Shown: piece by piece, positions 1-9,899 of the stretch
Numbering within the stretch: position 1 is the stretch's first letter
How the letters are laid out: every line of letters starts with the position of its first letter
DNA from: Spirogloea muscicola
Lineage: Eukaryota > Streptophyta > Zygnematophyceae > Spirogloeales > Spirogloeaceae
Length of the DNA stretch: 36,369 nucleotides
Assembly: GCA_009602725.1 (NCBI GenBank)
Contig: WELB01000052.1
Location: 109,954 to 146,322 of the forward strand
Direction of reading: 5' to 3'
Notes under the pieces: generated by a model
What the model was told of the DNA's origin: nothing
The model's database searches: none
Seen by the model: the letters and a program-made list of their open reading frames with translations, nothing else
Made by a program: the position numbers and the translations under genes

Positions 1-468
1 GGCGGAGCTGGCGGCAATGACGGCGACGACGCCGGCGGTGGCGGCGGCGCCGGTTGCGGGGGCGGCGGCGAGGGCGGCGGCGCTGGCGCGGCTGTGGGGG
101 TTGAGGAAGGGGGTGGCGGAGGCGGAGAAGGCGGGGGGGGCGATGGAGGCGCGGGAGGAGGTGATGTCGAAGGCGCTGGTGGAGTGGGCAAGGGGGGGGG
201 CGGCGGGGAAGAGGACAGTGAGGGCGGCGATGGTGGGGCAGGGGCGCCAGCCGCGGCGACCGGCGCGGGCATCGAAGAGGTTGGCGACGGAGGCTGCAGC
301 GATGGCGGAGTGGGGGATGACGGCGAGGCAATGTGCGGCGGCGGCGGCGGCTCCGATGCGGGAGGCGAGCTGGCGAGGTTGGCGCGGCGCGGGCCGCAGG
401 GTGCGCAGGTGGATGTTCACGCCCTTGGAGCCTTTGTACGCGACATGGCAGAGCGGGCACGGCAGCAT
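1..468 (-). CDS. Partial ORF with C2H2-like zinc finger, runs off the left edge
   Basis: The minus frame is open from an ATG at 468 to base 1 (156 codons), with strongly C-ending codons, which suggests real coding sequence. Residues 4-20 read CPLCHVAYKGSKGVNIH, a C-x2-C-x12-H arrangement as in the first half of a C2H2 finger. The second histidine is missing from the usual place. The rest is Ala/Pro/Ser-rich. Similar single fingers open the ORFs of R2/NeSL-type non-LTR retrotransposons, so this could be the 5' part of such an element, but no reverse transcriptase is visible before the edge. The frame continues upstream of the ATG as a Pro-rich stretch until a stop inside the left arm of the inserted transposon (604-1070). 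That insertion may therefore have cut off the true 5' end. The function is not recognised. Confidence 0.4.
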   Translation of the reverse strand, partial: MLPCPLCHVAYKGSKGVNIHLRTLRPAPRQPRQLASRIGAAAAAAHCLAVIPHSAIAAASVANLFDARAGRRGWRPCPTIAALTVLFPAAPPLAHSTSAFDITSSRASIAPPAFSASATPFLNPHSRASAAALAAAPATGAAATAGVVAVIAASSA

Positions 469-603
469 CTCGGTCGACGGGGGGGGGCGCGGGGGTGGCA
501 GGGGTGACGGCGGCGGGGGAGATGAGGATGGCGTGGGTGGCGTGGGTGGCTCCAAAGAGCGGCTTAGCTGGGTCACCGCTAGAGTGTGGCTCGGTCCGAG
601 GTA

Positions 604-1070
604 CAGTCAAACCTTGTTGTAGGCACGTCGGCCGGTTTGGCGAAAACATGTGACTATATCGAGGGTGTGCTTGTTCGTTGTAGAGGCACTATTGCCCCCA
701 AATGTGATTCTACCGTGACAATCAGCAATACATCGAATTATATTGAAAATGGCTTTCTGGGTTTAGGGTTAGGGTTAGGGTGTAAAAACTAGACCCTAAC
801 CCTAGACCTCAACCCTAAACCCCACACCCTAACCCCTAAACCTCAACCCTAATCCTCTGTAGAGAATATGAGAGATGTGTTGATTTGTTTTCCTATAGGC
901 ACTTCTAGTGGGAAATCTGCCCCGAAAAACTGTGCCTGTACATACAGGCACGTTCCCATATCTAGTCACATTTGCCTGGGAAAAAAAGTGCTCCCCGCAA
1001 AATGGTGCCACTATCGAGGTTTTGCCCTAATGTGCCTATATCGAGAGGTGCCTATAACAAGGTTTGACTG
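604..1070. mobile_element. Non-autonomous Tc1/mariner-pogo-like DNA transposon (MITE)
   Basis: The ends are 23-bp terminal inverted repeats with one mismatch: CAGTCAAACCTTGTT then [G/A]TAGGCAC at 604-626, and the reverse complement at 1048-1070. Each end is flanked by a TA dinucleotide (602-603 and 1071-1072), the target duplication typical of Tc1/mariner/pogo elements. No transposase frame fits in the 467 bp, so it would depend on an enzyme made elsewhere. Near the right end a motif like GTGCCTATATCGAG recurs about three times (about 1005-1063), and a relative occurs near 650 on the left, as expected of subterminal binding sites. The centre carries telomere-like arrays in opposite orientations (about 761-855). 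Superfamily assignment rests only on the termini and the TA. Confidence 0.75.
761..855. repeat. Head-to-head telomere-like repeats inside the MITE
   Basis: Bases 761-781 contain GTTTAGGG/TTAGGG units. From about 790 to 855 the complementary CCCTAA/CCCTAAA type appears in degenerate tandem form. The two arrays face each other across a few bases and could fold into a hairpin. They mix TTTAGGG (plant-type) and TTAGGG units. Because they lie between the two TIRs of the 604-1070 element, they probably travel with it rather than marking an old chromosome end. Confidence 0.7.
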
Positions 1071-1337
1071 TAGACCGGCAGCTCTCGAGGCGTAGGGCAG
1101 GCCCGCCGCCGACGGCGACGGGCCGTCGGGCCGGGCTTTGGCCGGTTCTCGGGGCCATTAATGTTACTCTAACACACCTCTCTTTACGATGCTAGACTGG
1201 CTGCTAACCCGGAAAGAAGCCGAACTAAGCAAGTAGTCTCGCCCGCGACTGGCGCCGCGGAAGGCGGCGGCGGGGACGGTGGCGCGGCGCCGCCAGGGCT
1301 GTAGCGCGAGCTCCAGGCGACGGACGAGCCGCCGCAG

Positions 1338-2691
1338 ATGGCGCGGGCGGTGGAACGCAGGGAGAAGCCGTCGCCGGCAACAGCATTGCCGCCGGGAGCC
1401 GGTGGCCTTGCAGCCTTTGTCACCGTGGGGACGACGTCCTTTGACGCGCTCGTGCGGGCGGCGACCGCGCCGGCCTTCCGGCGGGCGCTGGCGGCGCGCG
1501 GCTTCTCCCGGCTCACGCTGCAGACTGGCTCTGGCACATTCGTCCCTGAGGCTGCAGAACACCAGGTTCGCACTGCCAAAGCAACATCATAATGGATGCA
1601 GACCTCACTAGCGGCTCCCCATCAGCGAGCTTGCCCGAGCCGCCATTCGAGCCATCAGCATGCTTCATCTGGCTGTGGGATACTGGACCGGCGGTCAGGT
1701 GACACGTGATTGATGTCAACACCAACCCCAAAACCAATACCCTAAGTATCAAGACATAGTAAATCCGACACGACTCACAGATTCTAGGCTGTAAATGCTG
1801 ACCCCTCGTGCAATCACTCTCTTTCAGTCTCTGAGTGCTCAGTCGCTACCCGCAAGCTCAAATGGGGGCCACTGAATATGCACAGCAGCAGCAGAGTAGT
1901 ACATCCAGTCCTCATGCCTATGTGTCTTGATGCTTAGTACGGTGGGGCACGCTGCAGCTGCGGCTTGGTCACACTGGCTCACAGTGCAGACGCCGTGGCT
2001 TGCTCTATCTCAAAGCTGCAGCAGCGTCTTCGCCTGCTGCTCAACAGACTGTATCAGACAAGTTCATCTCATCGTGGGAGAATGCTGACTGATGGTCGTG
2101 ATGCAGGCTGGGAAAGAGGACGCCATTGACCTCATTGTTGAGCACTTCGCATTTGCGCCCTCACTGCACGAGCTCATGGTGGCGGCCGATCTTGTCGTTA
2201 GCCACGCTGGTGAGCTTTCCTCAATTTGCCTGGCCAAAGTCTCGGCCTGCCTAAGCATCACTCAATGGATCTAACTGCAACAAGCGCTGAGACAATACCA
2301 GCAAGTCTGTCGAGGCTTTTGCACTACACAACCACAGCAATGACATCAGCGCTTGTAGTGTGGCATCATCTGCAGCAGAGAATAGCAGTACATCTTGCTG
2401 CAGCTCAAGCATTGACTTACATCTTCCTTGTGGTCCCTGGCAGGATCTGGCAGCATCTTTGAGGCGCTGCGAGCAGGCAAACGGCTGCTTGTCGTTGTGA
2501 ACGAGGCGCTGATGGACAACCACCAGAGGGAACTTGCTGATGAGCTTGCAGCGCGCGGCCACTGCGCCTGCGCCAGCCCTGCCACGCTGGTTGAGGCCCT
2601 TGAGGCCATGGACGACTGGGTGCTCCAGCCCTACCCACCTGCCGAGGCCGGCAACTACGCCGCAGCTATTGACCACTTCTTGGGCTTCTAA
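1338..2691 (+). CDS. ALG13: ALG13, UDP-GlcNAc transferase catalytic subunit
   Basis: ALG13 is the cytosolic catalytic half of the ALG13/ALG14 enzyme at the ER membrane. It adds the second GlcNAc to dolichol-PP-GlcNAc in N-glycan precursor synthesis. Proposed exons are 1338-1565, 2107-2209 and 2444-2691, with phases 0 and 1 at the two joins, giving 192 residues, close to the usual 180-200 for plants and yeast. Exon 1 holds the VTVGTTSFDALV start of the GT28-like fold (residues 28-39) after an extra N-terminal stretch of about 26 residues. Exon 2 encodes ADLVVSHAG, completed by GSGSIFEAL in exon 3, which is the UDP-GlcNAc-binding loop. Exon 3 continues with KRLLVVVNEALMDNHQ and a YPP motif near the C-terminus. 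The junctions are CAG|GT and GCTG|GTGAGC donors with GCAG acceptors. It is tail-to-tail with the gene at 2978-4503. Confidence 0.93.
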
Positions 2692-2977
2692 GCTGGCCTG
2701 TCGCTGCACTTCCTGCCACAATAGAGCCTTGAGAAGCAGCTTCGCAAATCCTATCACCATCGTTATCTTTGCAGCTGCAGAGCCACACGCCAGGTCTGCT
2801 CACAATCGCCACGTTGACATGTGCAACCCTTTCCAGCTGCTTGGTCTTTGGTGGTTGCTGGGCAGCCGCTGCTTTGGATGGATTGCTTGATCTTCAAGTG
2901 CTCCAACCTTTTCAAAAAAAGGAATCTTGGGTAGAGGGCGTAATGCATGGGTTTCACTTCTGCCTGATCAATAACCA

Positions 2978-4502
2978 CTATTCAGTCCCTCTTTGATGTT
3001 GACAGGCGGCCGTGTTGCTGCTATGCAGCTGTGACTGCTCAAGAGCTGCCAGCAGCTCCGCAACAGACATCGAATTGCCGTGCATCAAGTGGTCCAAGGC
3101 TGCCACCAGTGCTGACGCCTTGGCTTCTCGCCCGTATACGGAGCAGCAGTAGCAGTGGTGGCAATAGGGGCCTTATCCACGTCTTTCAACACCTGCAGCC
3201 GCGACCTGGGAGCATGCAGACAGACAGCCTGTAAGTATTGGCAGTGTGTCTTCTTCACGAATACCTGTAGGCTAGCCGCTATGAAAGAAGTCCTGGTTCT
3301 GTGGTGGCCCTCGGCCACCTTCTGTCAACATACTTGGAAGCTGATATGATTCTGTGACTTGTCGCCAGTATGCGTCAGCAGTCTGCTTGCGATGCTCGGA
3401 CGCGAGGTGCACCTTGCGTCGTGCAGCTGGCCATTGAGTTGCCAGCGCTGCTTAAAGCCCGCCATGCCCTCCACGCCAGTTGCCAGAATAAGTCGCCTGT
3501 GACAGCAGCTGTGAGCGTCATACAGTGCTCATGACTGCAGGGTGGAGGGCTGAGAGCTCTCTGGAGCAGGCGGTCACGGCTATAGCAAATGTGTCAACGC
3601 TGCACCTATCCAGAAGACTGATGAGCGCCTCCAGCTCCTCCCTCCTTTGCCGCCGGTTCTCGCTGCTGAGCTTGACACTGTACGCCTGTTCTGCACCCAG
3701 CAGCCGCTCCCGGAGCTCCTTGTCCTGCCGATTCAAGTGGCCCAGATTTTGACGGTACTGCAGCAAGTGGGAAGTAGCTTAGAAGCATGTATGTCTTTCG
3801 TTGAATTAGCGAGCACTGCAACCCCAGCAATGACGACAAAGGATGTCCTAGCGGTAGCAATCACAGCATCATTCCAAGGTCAAACATAAGCCTCTTGAAA
3901 ATGTTGACAAGGAGTTAATATGGGAGCTTTTGATATGGCTTGGTCTGTTGGGGTATAAGAAGGACTTGGATTCTTCGTACAAACCCGTTGTTGGCTGCAG
4001 CGCCGGAAGCGGATGATCTCCTCCTGGCAGAAGGGCTCAATGTCGTGCCGGTGCAGGCCTGCTTGGTACCAGTCAGTCAAGGCCACATTAAACGTAGCAA
4101 GGCGATGGCACACCTTGCTGGCGATTCTCTGGCACGGCAGCTCTCCCTGCTCAGCTGCCACTCTGCTGGGCGACCAGAGTGTTGTGGCGCATCGCCAGTG
4201 GCGTCTTAAAAGCTGCTCTCGCTGATATCTTAACCACAGCCTATTCTCAGCCATCGCCGCTTCTGCCACGGCAGCTAGCTCAAGCGGCCATGGCCACTTG
4301 TGACACGGCCAAGGCAGGCCCACAGCATGAGCCGTGGCAGGGCGGCGGGTAGCAACGGGCGGCTCACACTCGAAGAGCACGCGCAGCTGGTGGTTGCAAA
4401 GATCGAGGCCGGCGAGCGCCGCGTCGGCGAGCTCCTCGAGCACCAGCGGAGGCGGTGGGCCGGCCATGAGGTCGTCCGCCGTAAGCACAGTCTCCTCCGC
4501 CA

Positions 4503-4503
<1 letters not shown>
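2978..4503 (-). CDS. Coiled-coil protein, tentative THOC7-like (THO mRNA-export complex)
   Basis: A minus-strand gene starting at ATG 4503 (MAEETVLTADDLMAG). An in-frame poly-Ala tract lies just upstream but has no ATG. The open frame runs to about 3985; a 93-nt stretch at 4367-4275 has splice-like ends but is in frame, so it may be coding. The next exon, 3757-3606, is charged and helical (ENRRQRREELEALISLLDR) and joins in phase to 3205 onward (SRLQVLKDVDK). This order recalls THOC7, whose coiled coil contains R-x2-KEE-x-E-x-LI followed by a PRS-x2-Q segment. A last segment (ALVAALDHLM to a stop at 2978) is coding-like but in another frame, with no usable intron between, so either a join was missed or the locus carries a frameshift. 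The gene itself is likely, but the family name is a weak call by eye. Confidence 0.42.
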
Positions 4504-4536
<33 letters not shown>

Positions 4537-4545
4537 AGCTCGCGG
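4501..4545. repeat. (GCC)n microsatellite at the THOC7-like start
   Basis: About 14 GCC units on the plus strand. Read on the minus strand they encode poly-alanine in frame with and directly upstream of the ATG at 4503. If a start further upstream were used, the protein would carry a poly-Ala tract. Confidence 0.85.
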
Positions 4546-4719
4546 CAGGGCCTCAAGGGACGACTGGCCCACGGGGCCTAGAACCAGGGTTCAGGTGCAG
4601 GGGTCCGGGCCTCCACCCCAGAGCTTGACCTGACAGCTCCCGTCTGCAGCAAAGTCTGCGCCTGCCGCCGTTAAGCTGACTCCGTCTCCAGTCGGGCTGT
4701 CGCGACCATAGTTGCACTA

Positions 4720-4770
<51 letters not shown>

Positions 4771-4819
4771 NCTCAGAAGCCCGAGCAGCGGCCTCAGCGC
4801 AGCTCGCGGGCGGGCAGTC
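4504..4819. promoter_or_regulatory. Divergent spacer with (GGC)n array and an ambiguous base
   Basis: This 316-bp spacer separates the start codons of two genes read in opposite directions, so it should contain both 5' UTRs and both promoters. Bases 4726-4770 are a pure GGC/CGG array of about 15 units ending in an N at 4771, so the array length is uncertain. No TATA box or other core element is obvious. Confidence 0.5.
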
Positions 4820-6797
4820 ATGGACGACGGCGGCGGCGCCTCGGGCCCACTGCCAGAGCCCGCCGACTCGCCGGCGACGGCGGAGGCCACCATTGACGAC
4901 CTGCCAGACCCTTGCCTGCTGGCGGTGCTCGCCCTCGCCGCCGCGAGATGCCGGACGGCGTCCCCCGATCCGAGCGCCGCATGCTCAAAGGGCCCCGCGG
5001 CTTGGGCCGACATCGTGGCCGTCTGCCGCCGCTGGCGCCGGCTGGCCAAAGCCGCCATCACAGCGGTCTCCTTGCAGGAGCGAGCGGGCCGCGTTCTCGG
5101 CCAGGGCGAGCCTGCGCAGCCGCTCGGCCCGGCGCTGGCCGCCGCCTTCCCGGCTCTGGCGCGCCTCAGCCTCCAGTACCACCACGCCCCGCGCGATGAC
5201 CTCTCCCTCCTGACGGCCATCTCGGCGCTCACCGACTTGCGAGTCAGCCTGGTGAGGCACCCAGAGTGCACGAAGAAGGACAACGACCACCTCCGGCAAG
5301 CCTTCCGGGCACTCCGGACGCTCGGCAACGTGCTACGATCGCTGACTCTGCGCGAAACTCATTACATATTGCTCTTCTCTACCAACACCATGGCCAGCTT
5401 CAAGGCCTTGGAGAGCCTCTCAATTATCCACTCATACGCTGCTGATACTATGTCCTCCCCCGTGACATGTTTGCCGCCCGTTGGCATCTCACCTGTTGAC
5501 ACTTGCCAGTGTTGGCCTCAAGTTAGGTGAGCATTGACGTCATTGCATACTTTGTGCAGATCCGGACATCGAAGTCTTCGCTACTTGTTGCCAGCACCTC
5601 ACAGAGCTCAGGCTAAGCTGTGCTGGTGGTGCCGTGGATACCATTACTGACTCAGGCTTGCAGTCACTTGCCACACGATTGCCGAAGCTTCATACTTTTC
5701 ACGTGGCCAATAACAAGTTGATCACAGACTTTGGCATCGAGCAACTGGCTATCAGGTGCTCACTACTGCAGGATGTCAGCATGAGTGATTGCTCAGGACT
5801 CTCTGTGCAGTCAGTTCACGCGATTGGCATGGGTTGCATTGGGTTGAGGAGACTGCGGTGTGAGCGAAGCTGGGGTGACCGCTGGCTGGACAACGCCAGC
5901 CTCCACTTTTCGCACTTAGAGATGCTGCATTTGAGCATACCCTATGATCGTGGAGAGGGTGCACTCACCACCATGGCAACATTGGCATCATCATGCCCAC
6001 GGCTACATGAGCTCTATTTGGATGCTACATCGGTATTTGTGATCAGGCCCGACGACGTGGTCAGGCCCGACCTTCTGGAGATTGGTCCCAGTACATTTCC
6101 CAGTACATTACCGCTTGTGAAGTTGACATTGTGCAGATTTCACATCGATGCAGCATCCTTCCTGAATGTCCTCACCAATTTTCCTGTTTTGAAGACATTG
6201 AGCCTATGGAGTTGCGAGCTGGTCGGTGCCATGGGGGAGCTATCCGCCAAGCTTTCCCTCTGCTCCCTTGAATATCATCACCTCACTGGACAAGTGCGTC
6301 ATTTCTGGGACTTGGGATCATGGTGCCTCAATCTGACATCTTTGCACACCTCGTTTTCACCTCCAGTATCACGGGCAGAAGAGGAGCAGGGTTCAGAACT
6401 CAGAATCAGTGCACTTGAGTTCCGGCCTTCACAGACACGTCGTCCGCTCCAAGTGTTGAGTATTCTCACTTGCCAAAGCGTGCTACAGGATCACTTCATA
6501 ACCTTGGGAAAGGCGAGCCCACATCTGCAAGAATTGCGACTAAGTGAATGCCAAGCTATTGACATGCAAGCCATACATAGCTTTCTCTCTTCGTGCCCTA
6601 GACTGAAGCTCATCAGAGTCGAGGACAGGGACACTTCAGAAATTTGGGCTGGCATGAGAGATTGTCCAGTCACATATGGAGGCAGTGAAGTTGAGAGGGT
6701 GCACACAGAAGTTGTAGGTGGAAGTTGGGAACCAAGCGTAAAATTATTATGCGGCTACAAGTATAGGCTTCATCGATCAATTCAAGGCCCAGCATAA
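4820..6797 (+). CDS. F-box / leucine-rich-repeat protein
   Basis: Likely the substrate-recognition subunit of an SCF (SKP1-CUL1-F-box) ubiquitin ligase. Exon 1 starts at ATG 4820 and encodes an F-box at residues 25-80: it opens IDDLPDPCLLAVLALAA and ends WADIVAVCRRWRRLA. The remainder is a run of LRRs of the cysteine-containing type, such as ITDSGLQSLATRLPKLHTF and IEQLAIRCSLLQDVSMSDC. Exon 1 probably ends at 5468 (CAT|GTTTGC) and exon 2 starts at 5560 (TGCAG|ATCC). This is the only join found that keeps phase and gives a 628-residue protein to the stop at 6797. A stronger donor, AG|GTGAGC at 5526, would leave an intron of only about 33 nt and the wrong frame. The GGC repeat and N lie just upstream. 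The substrate cannot be told from sequence. Confidence 0.85.
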
Positions 6798-9700
6798 TAA
6801 CCATCGTAGAGATTTGATGCCCAAACATGTCAGCCATTCGCGTCACAAGCATGCTTTTGTACATGAAGGCCTGTACGCTGGATGTGATATATTGCACACG
6901 TAGAACAGTTCCAAGTAGCAACTCGGGCAAATGTTTTGACGTCCACGTTGTGCAGAGAGGCTGTCATGAAGGACAGTGCCAAATGTTGCGGACTGAGGCT
7001 GGGCCAAAATCAATACAGAATCATTTGTGTTGGATCGTTATACTGGTTTAACTGCTCTTGCTGGTGCACCTCTAGGTGTAGTGTGACTGCTGCAGTTTCT
7101 CGACATCCATGGCGCCAAAGCTACATCAGACTATGCGCAGGCTTTGCCCGCATCCAGGGTGGATGGCAGCCTAGCTAGGGCGCACCAGAGCAGCACGGCA
7201 GCCTAGCTTCAGACAATCTAGCCAATGTGCTGGGCATCCAATTCCCTATGTCAGCGCTCCTGCAGCCTACTCGCTGACACACTCTGTCCCCCAGCCTAAT
7301 CCGCTCCTTCGACATGAAAACCTGAGGTTGATAAGAGCATCACCCTCAACACTTCCACTTGACTGGAGATCACCCATATTCAGCAAAACTCTGCATCTAC
7401 CGAAGTATACAGATAGCTTCTAACCAATATACGTCGACCAAATTTCCTGTCCAATATGCACTGCACTCCCCCCAGCTCACCGCATTCATCTCCCACTCCA
7501 TTGAATGTTAGCCAAATGTTCTTGGTCTCCAGCAAATCTCTTAGGCTTCGTTTTACAGCTTGCCACCCATGGTCTTGTAACTTCTGCAATCACTCCAACT
7601 GCTGCTGCTTGCTGGTCGTACTGCCACAGCCATTTACGTCTACCTCCTCACCGCCTCCAACAGGAACCTGTGAAACCTGTCGCCTGTCTTGTGCATGCTT
7701 GGTTCCCTGCTCCAGTTGGACGTCGACCGGCTAGAGCCCTCACTCTGCCTTAATCTTCAAACTGCTGCTTACAAGGCTCTGTTTCCACTGTCTCATCCCG
7801 GATCTCCTTGGATACTCACTTGCATGTGTTACATCGGCTGTGAAAGCCAGCCGGGAGTAAACAGAGGGTGTCCATAAGTACATTGGAAAGGAGGTAAGAA
7901 TTCGGCTGCTGATATTGGCGGAGCCACAGGCTAGGCAAACAGGGCGCTCTTACTACACCAATCCTCTATCTGGGCTGGCCAGTTATAGCTCGAAGCTCAA
8001 GGCGCTGCACCTGAATACTTGCTTTTACATGCACCCTGAAAGTGGAAGCAGTAAGTCAATGGCTATGAGAGAGCCCAAAGGAGTGTACAAGAAGGGCTCA
8101 CCACGATCTCGTGAAGCTACCTTTCACGATGCTTCATTCGTCTGGGCTAGCCTTTACGAGAATTGGTATCTCATCATCCTCATTCCTCTCCAAAAGGACT
8201 TCGACAATGTGCATATGTGCCTGCATTGCTTGCTATGGGCGCTGTCCGGACTTTGTTGAACTTGACTCATTCTTTTGAGGGCTGGCTTATATAAGCCCTC
8301 TTCTTTCAGTCGCCCTCCGCCCCTTTTTGAGCTGCTTCGTTGATGGACAGAGAAAATTAAGTCCTTATAGGTGGCAATAGCTGGACGAAGGCGCGAGCGA
8401 CATGTACAGTGGAACCACAGGCAACAGCAAGATGAAGCTGGCTGAGGCTGGCGGGTGTGGGCCATGTGCTCATGCATTGCTGCCACCAAGGATTGCAGTA
8501 CTCTAGCGACTCCTGAAGTGAGATAGGCAAAGAATATCGCGTAGAATGCATTGACACAAAAGGGACAAGCAGCACATTGGATGTCGTCCAATGCCCAAAT
8601 TCGTGGCAGCAGCGAGTAGAGAGAGTAAGCAGAAATGCGCGAGAAGTGCTCGTTACCTGGGTGAACTGAAGCATCACATGTGCCTTCAGACTGTACAAAT
8701 CCATGCATAGATTCGCTTGCTCGCGCCATAGTAGTTCCGTACAAGACAATCACGTGAAGGAGATAAACAGGGAGCCTGTCGAGATGTACGCAAGACAACT
8801 GCCTCTGTCGAGAAGTACCAAAGTAAACTGCTTCGGCACTTGGTACCAGCATAGCAAATAATAGCGAATCTCAGTCAGGCACGGTGCACGGACTGGTTGA
8901 GGTTACATCTTTGCACAGATGCACACGCATTCCCTTGCATTTGGAGGGTTTTTCTTTGGAGTGCTTCGTAGCTGCTTTGTTTCTTCTTTTTGTGCTTGTT
9001 CTTCTTAGCGCTTCCCCTGGCCCCCTTCTCGTACTCTGTTCATTCTTTTTTGGGCTGGCTTTTCCAGCCCTTATCCTCAATGGGAGAGCCCTTTTCTTCC
9101 CTTTTGAGCTTGACCTTGTCTCCAACCCGACTGCATCACGGTGCCGCACAACAAGGCATGGTAAAGAAGCGTGTAAGTGATGCTGGCTTGAGCTATGTCC
9201 TGTTCAAGTACGACATCTGACCTTTGCTACACGTCCTCCTGCGTCCTAGATTCTGACCACTATAAAGCTCGTGCTGTGCTAGCAAGCCAACACGTATGGC
9301 AATACAAGGGCCGGGGTATCTGGGGCATTGCCGGAGGTCTTGATCAAGGGACTAGCAGGGATGGCTGCCCCTCTTGTTAAAGGCTGACTTGCACTCTCGA
9401 ACCACATCATGGACTGATTGTGCTTTTAGTTTCTATCAGCAGCTTACGGTGACAATATTCTTCCAGCTTGCCTGCTACTTTGCTGGGGGTGTGGGTTTGG
9501 CAAGATAAGACAGTGAGAGTCACAGAGGTGGGTTTGTGACCTACTGATCATTTATAGTTATAAGCAGTATCCTCCTGCATCTTACAAAGCTCAACTCACA
9601 TGCATGTGAGACGCCTCCGTGCTTGATTGTCTTTACAGCTCTCACAGCCGCCAGTCCATTTGAAAGCGCTGTTTCTTAACAATTGCAGTGGCCCTCACGT

Positions 9701-9899
9701 AGGAAGAAGGAGGGCTCAGGACAGCCTACGATATCCACTCAGGGTGCGGTCAAGCCAGCGCCGCCACCTTGGTGTGGTTAGCCAGCCCCCTTGCGACTAA
9801 TGGTTAGTGTGTCGGTCAGCCACATCGGTTGATGTGGCTACTTCTATCAGGAAGTGCCCCAACAGATTTGATCAATCGGTTCCCCTCCGTCTTTTCTTC
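6798..9899. other. 3.1-kb intergenic stretch with dispersed repeats
   Basis: No conserved gene was recognised. It begins with the F-box gene's 3' region and carries at least two copies of the GGGCTGGCTT repeat family (about 8265-8345 and 8936-9125). A minus-strand ATG frame at 8852-8154 (232 codons) is Cys/His-rich, resembles nothing known to me and overlaps one repeat copy, so it is probably fortuitous. Confidence 0.6.
8936..9125 (+). repeat. Dispersed repeat family A, copy 1
   Basis: This block shares about 180 bp with 15400-15590. Shared words include TAGCTGCTTT, CTTAGCGCTTCC, CTGGCCCCCTTCTCGT, GTTCATTCTTTTTTGGGCTGGCTT, and CAGCCC-TATCCTCAATGGG followed by GAGCCC. The core GGGCTGGCTT...CCAGCCC is a short palindrome. 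Further partial copies are at about 8265-8345 (plus), 15660-15775 (minus), 20630-20740 (minus) and 20868-20930 (plus). No coding capacity is evident. Confidence 0.75.

Noticed and set aside
17-653. Several long plus-strand frames at the left edge (Ala/Gly/Arg-rich)
   Set aside because: They are shadows of the GC-rich minus frame 468-1, which has the expected C-ending codons and a zinc-finger-like motif.
3406-3492. Extra exon for the THOC7-like gene (RRLILATGVEGMAG frame, about 3490-3400)
   Set aside because: It splices in phase but interrupts the segment that aligns with THOC7. Skipping it gives a better family match.
8154-8852. 232-codon minus-strand ATG frame
   Set aside because: It resembles no family, has an unusual Cys/His content, overlaps a repeat copy and shows no supporting splice or neighbour context.
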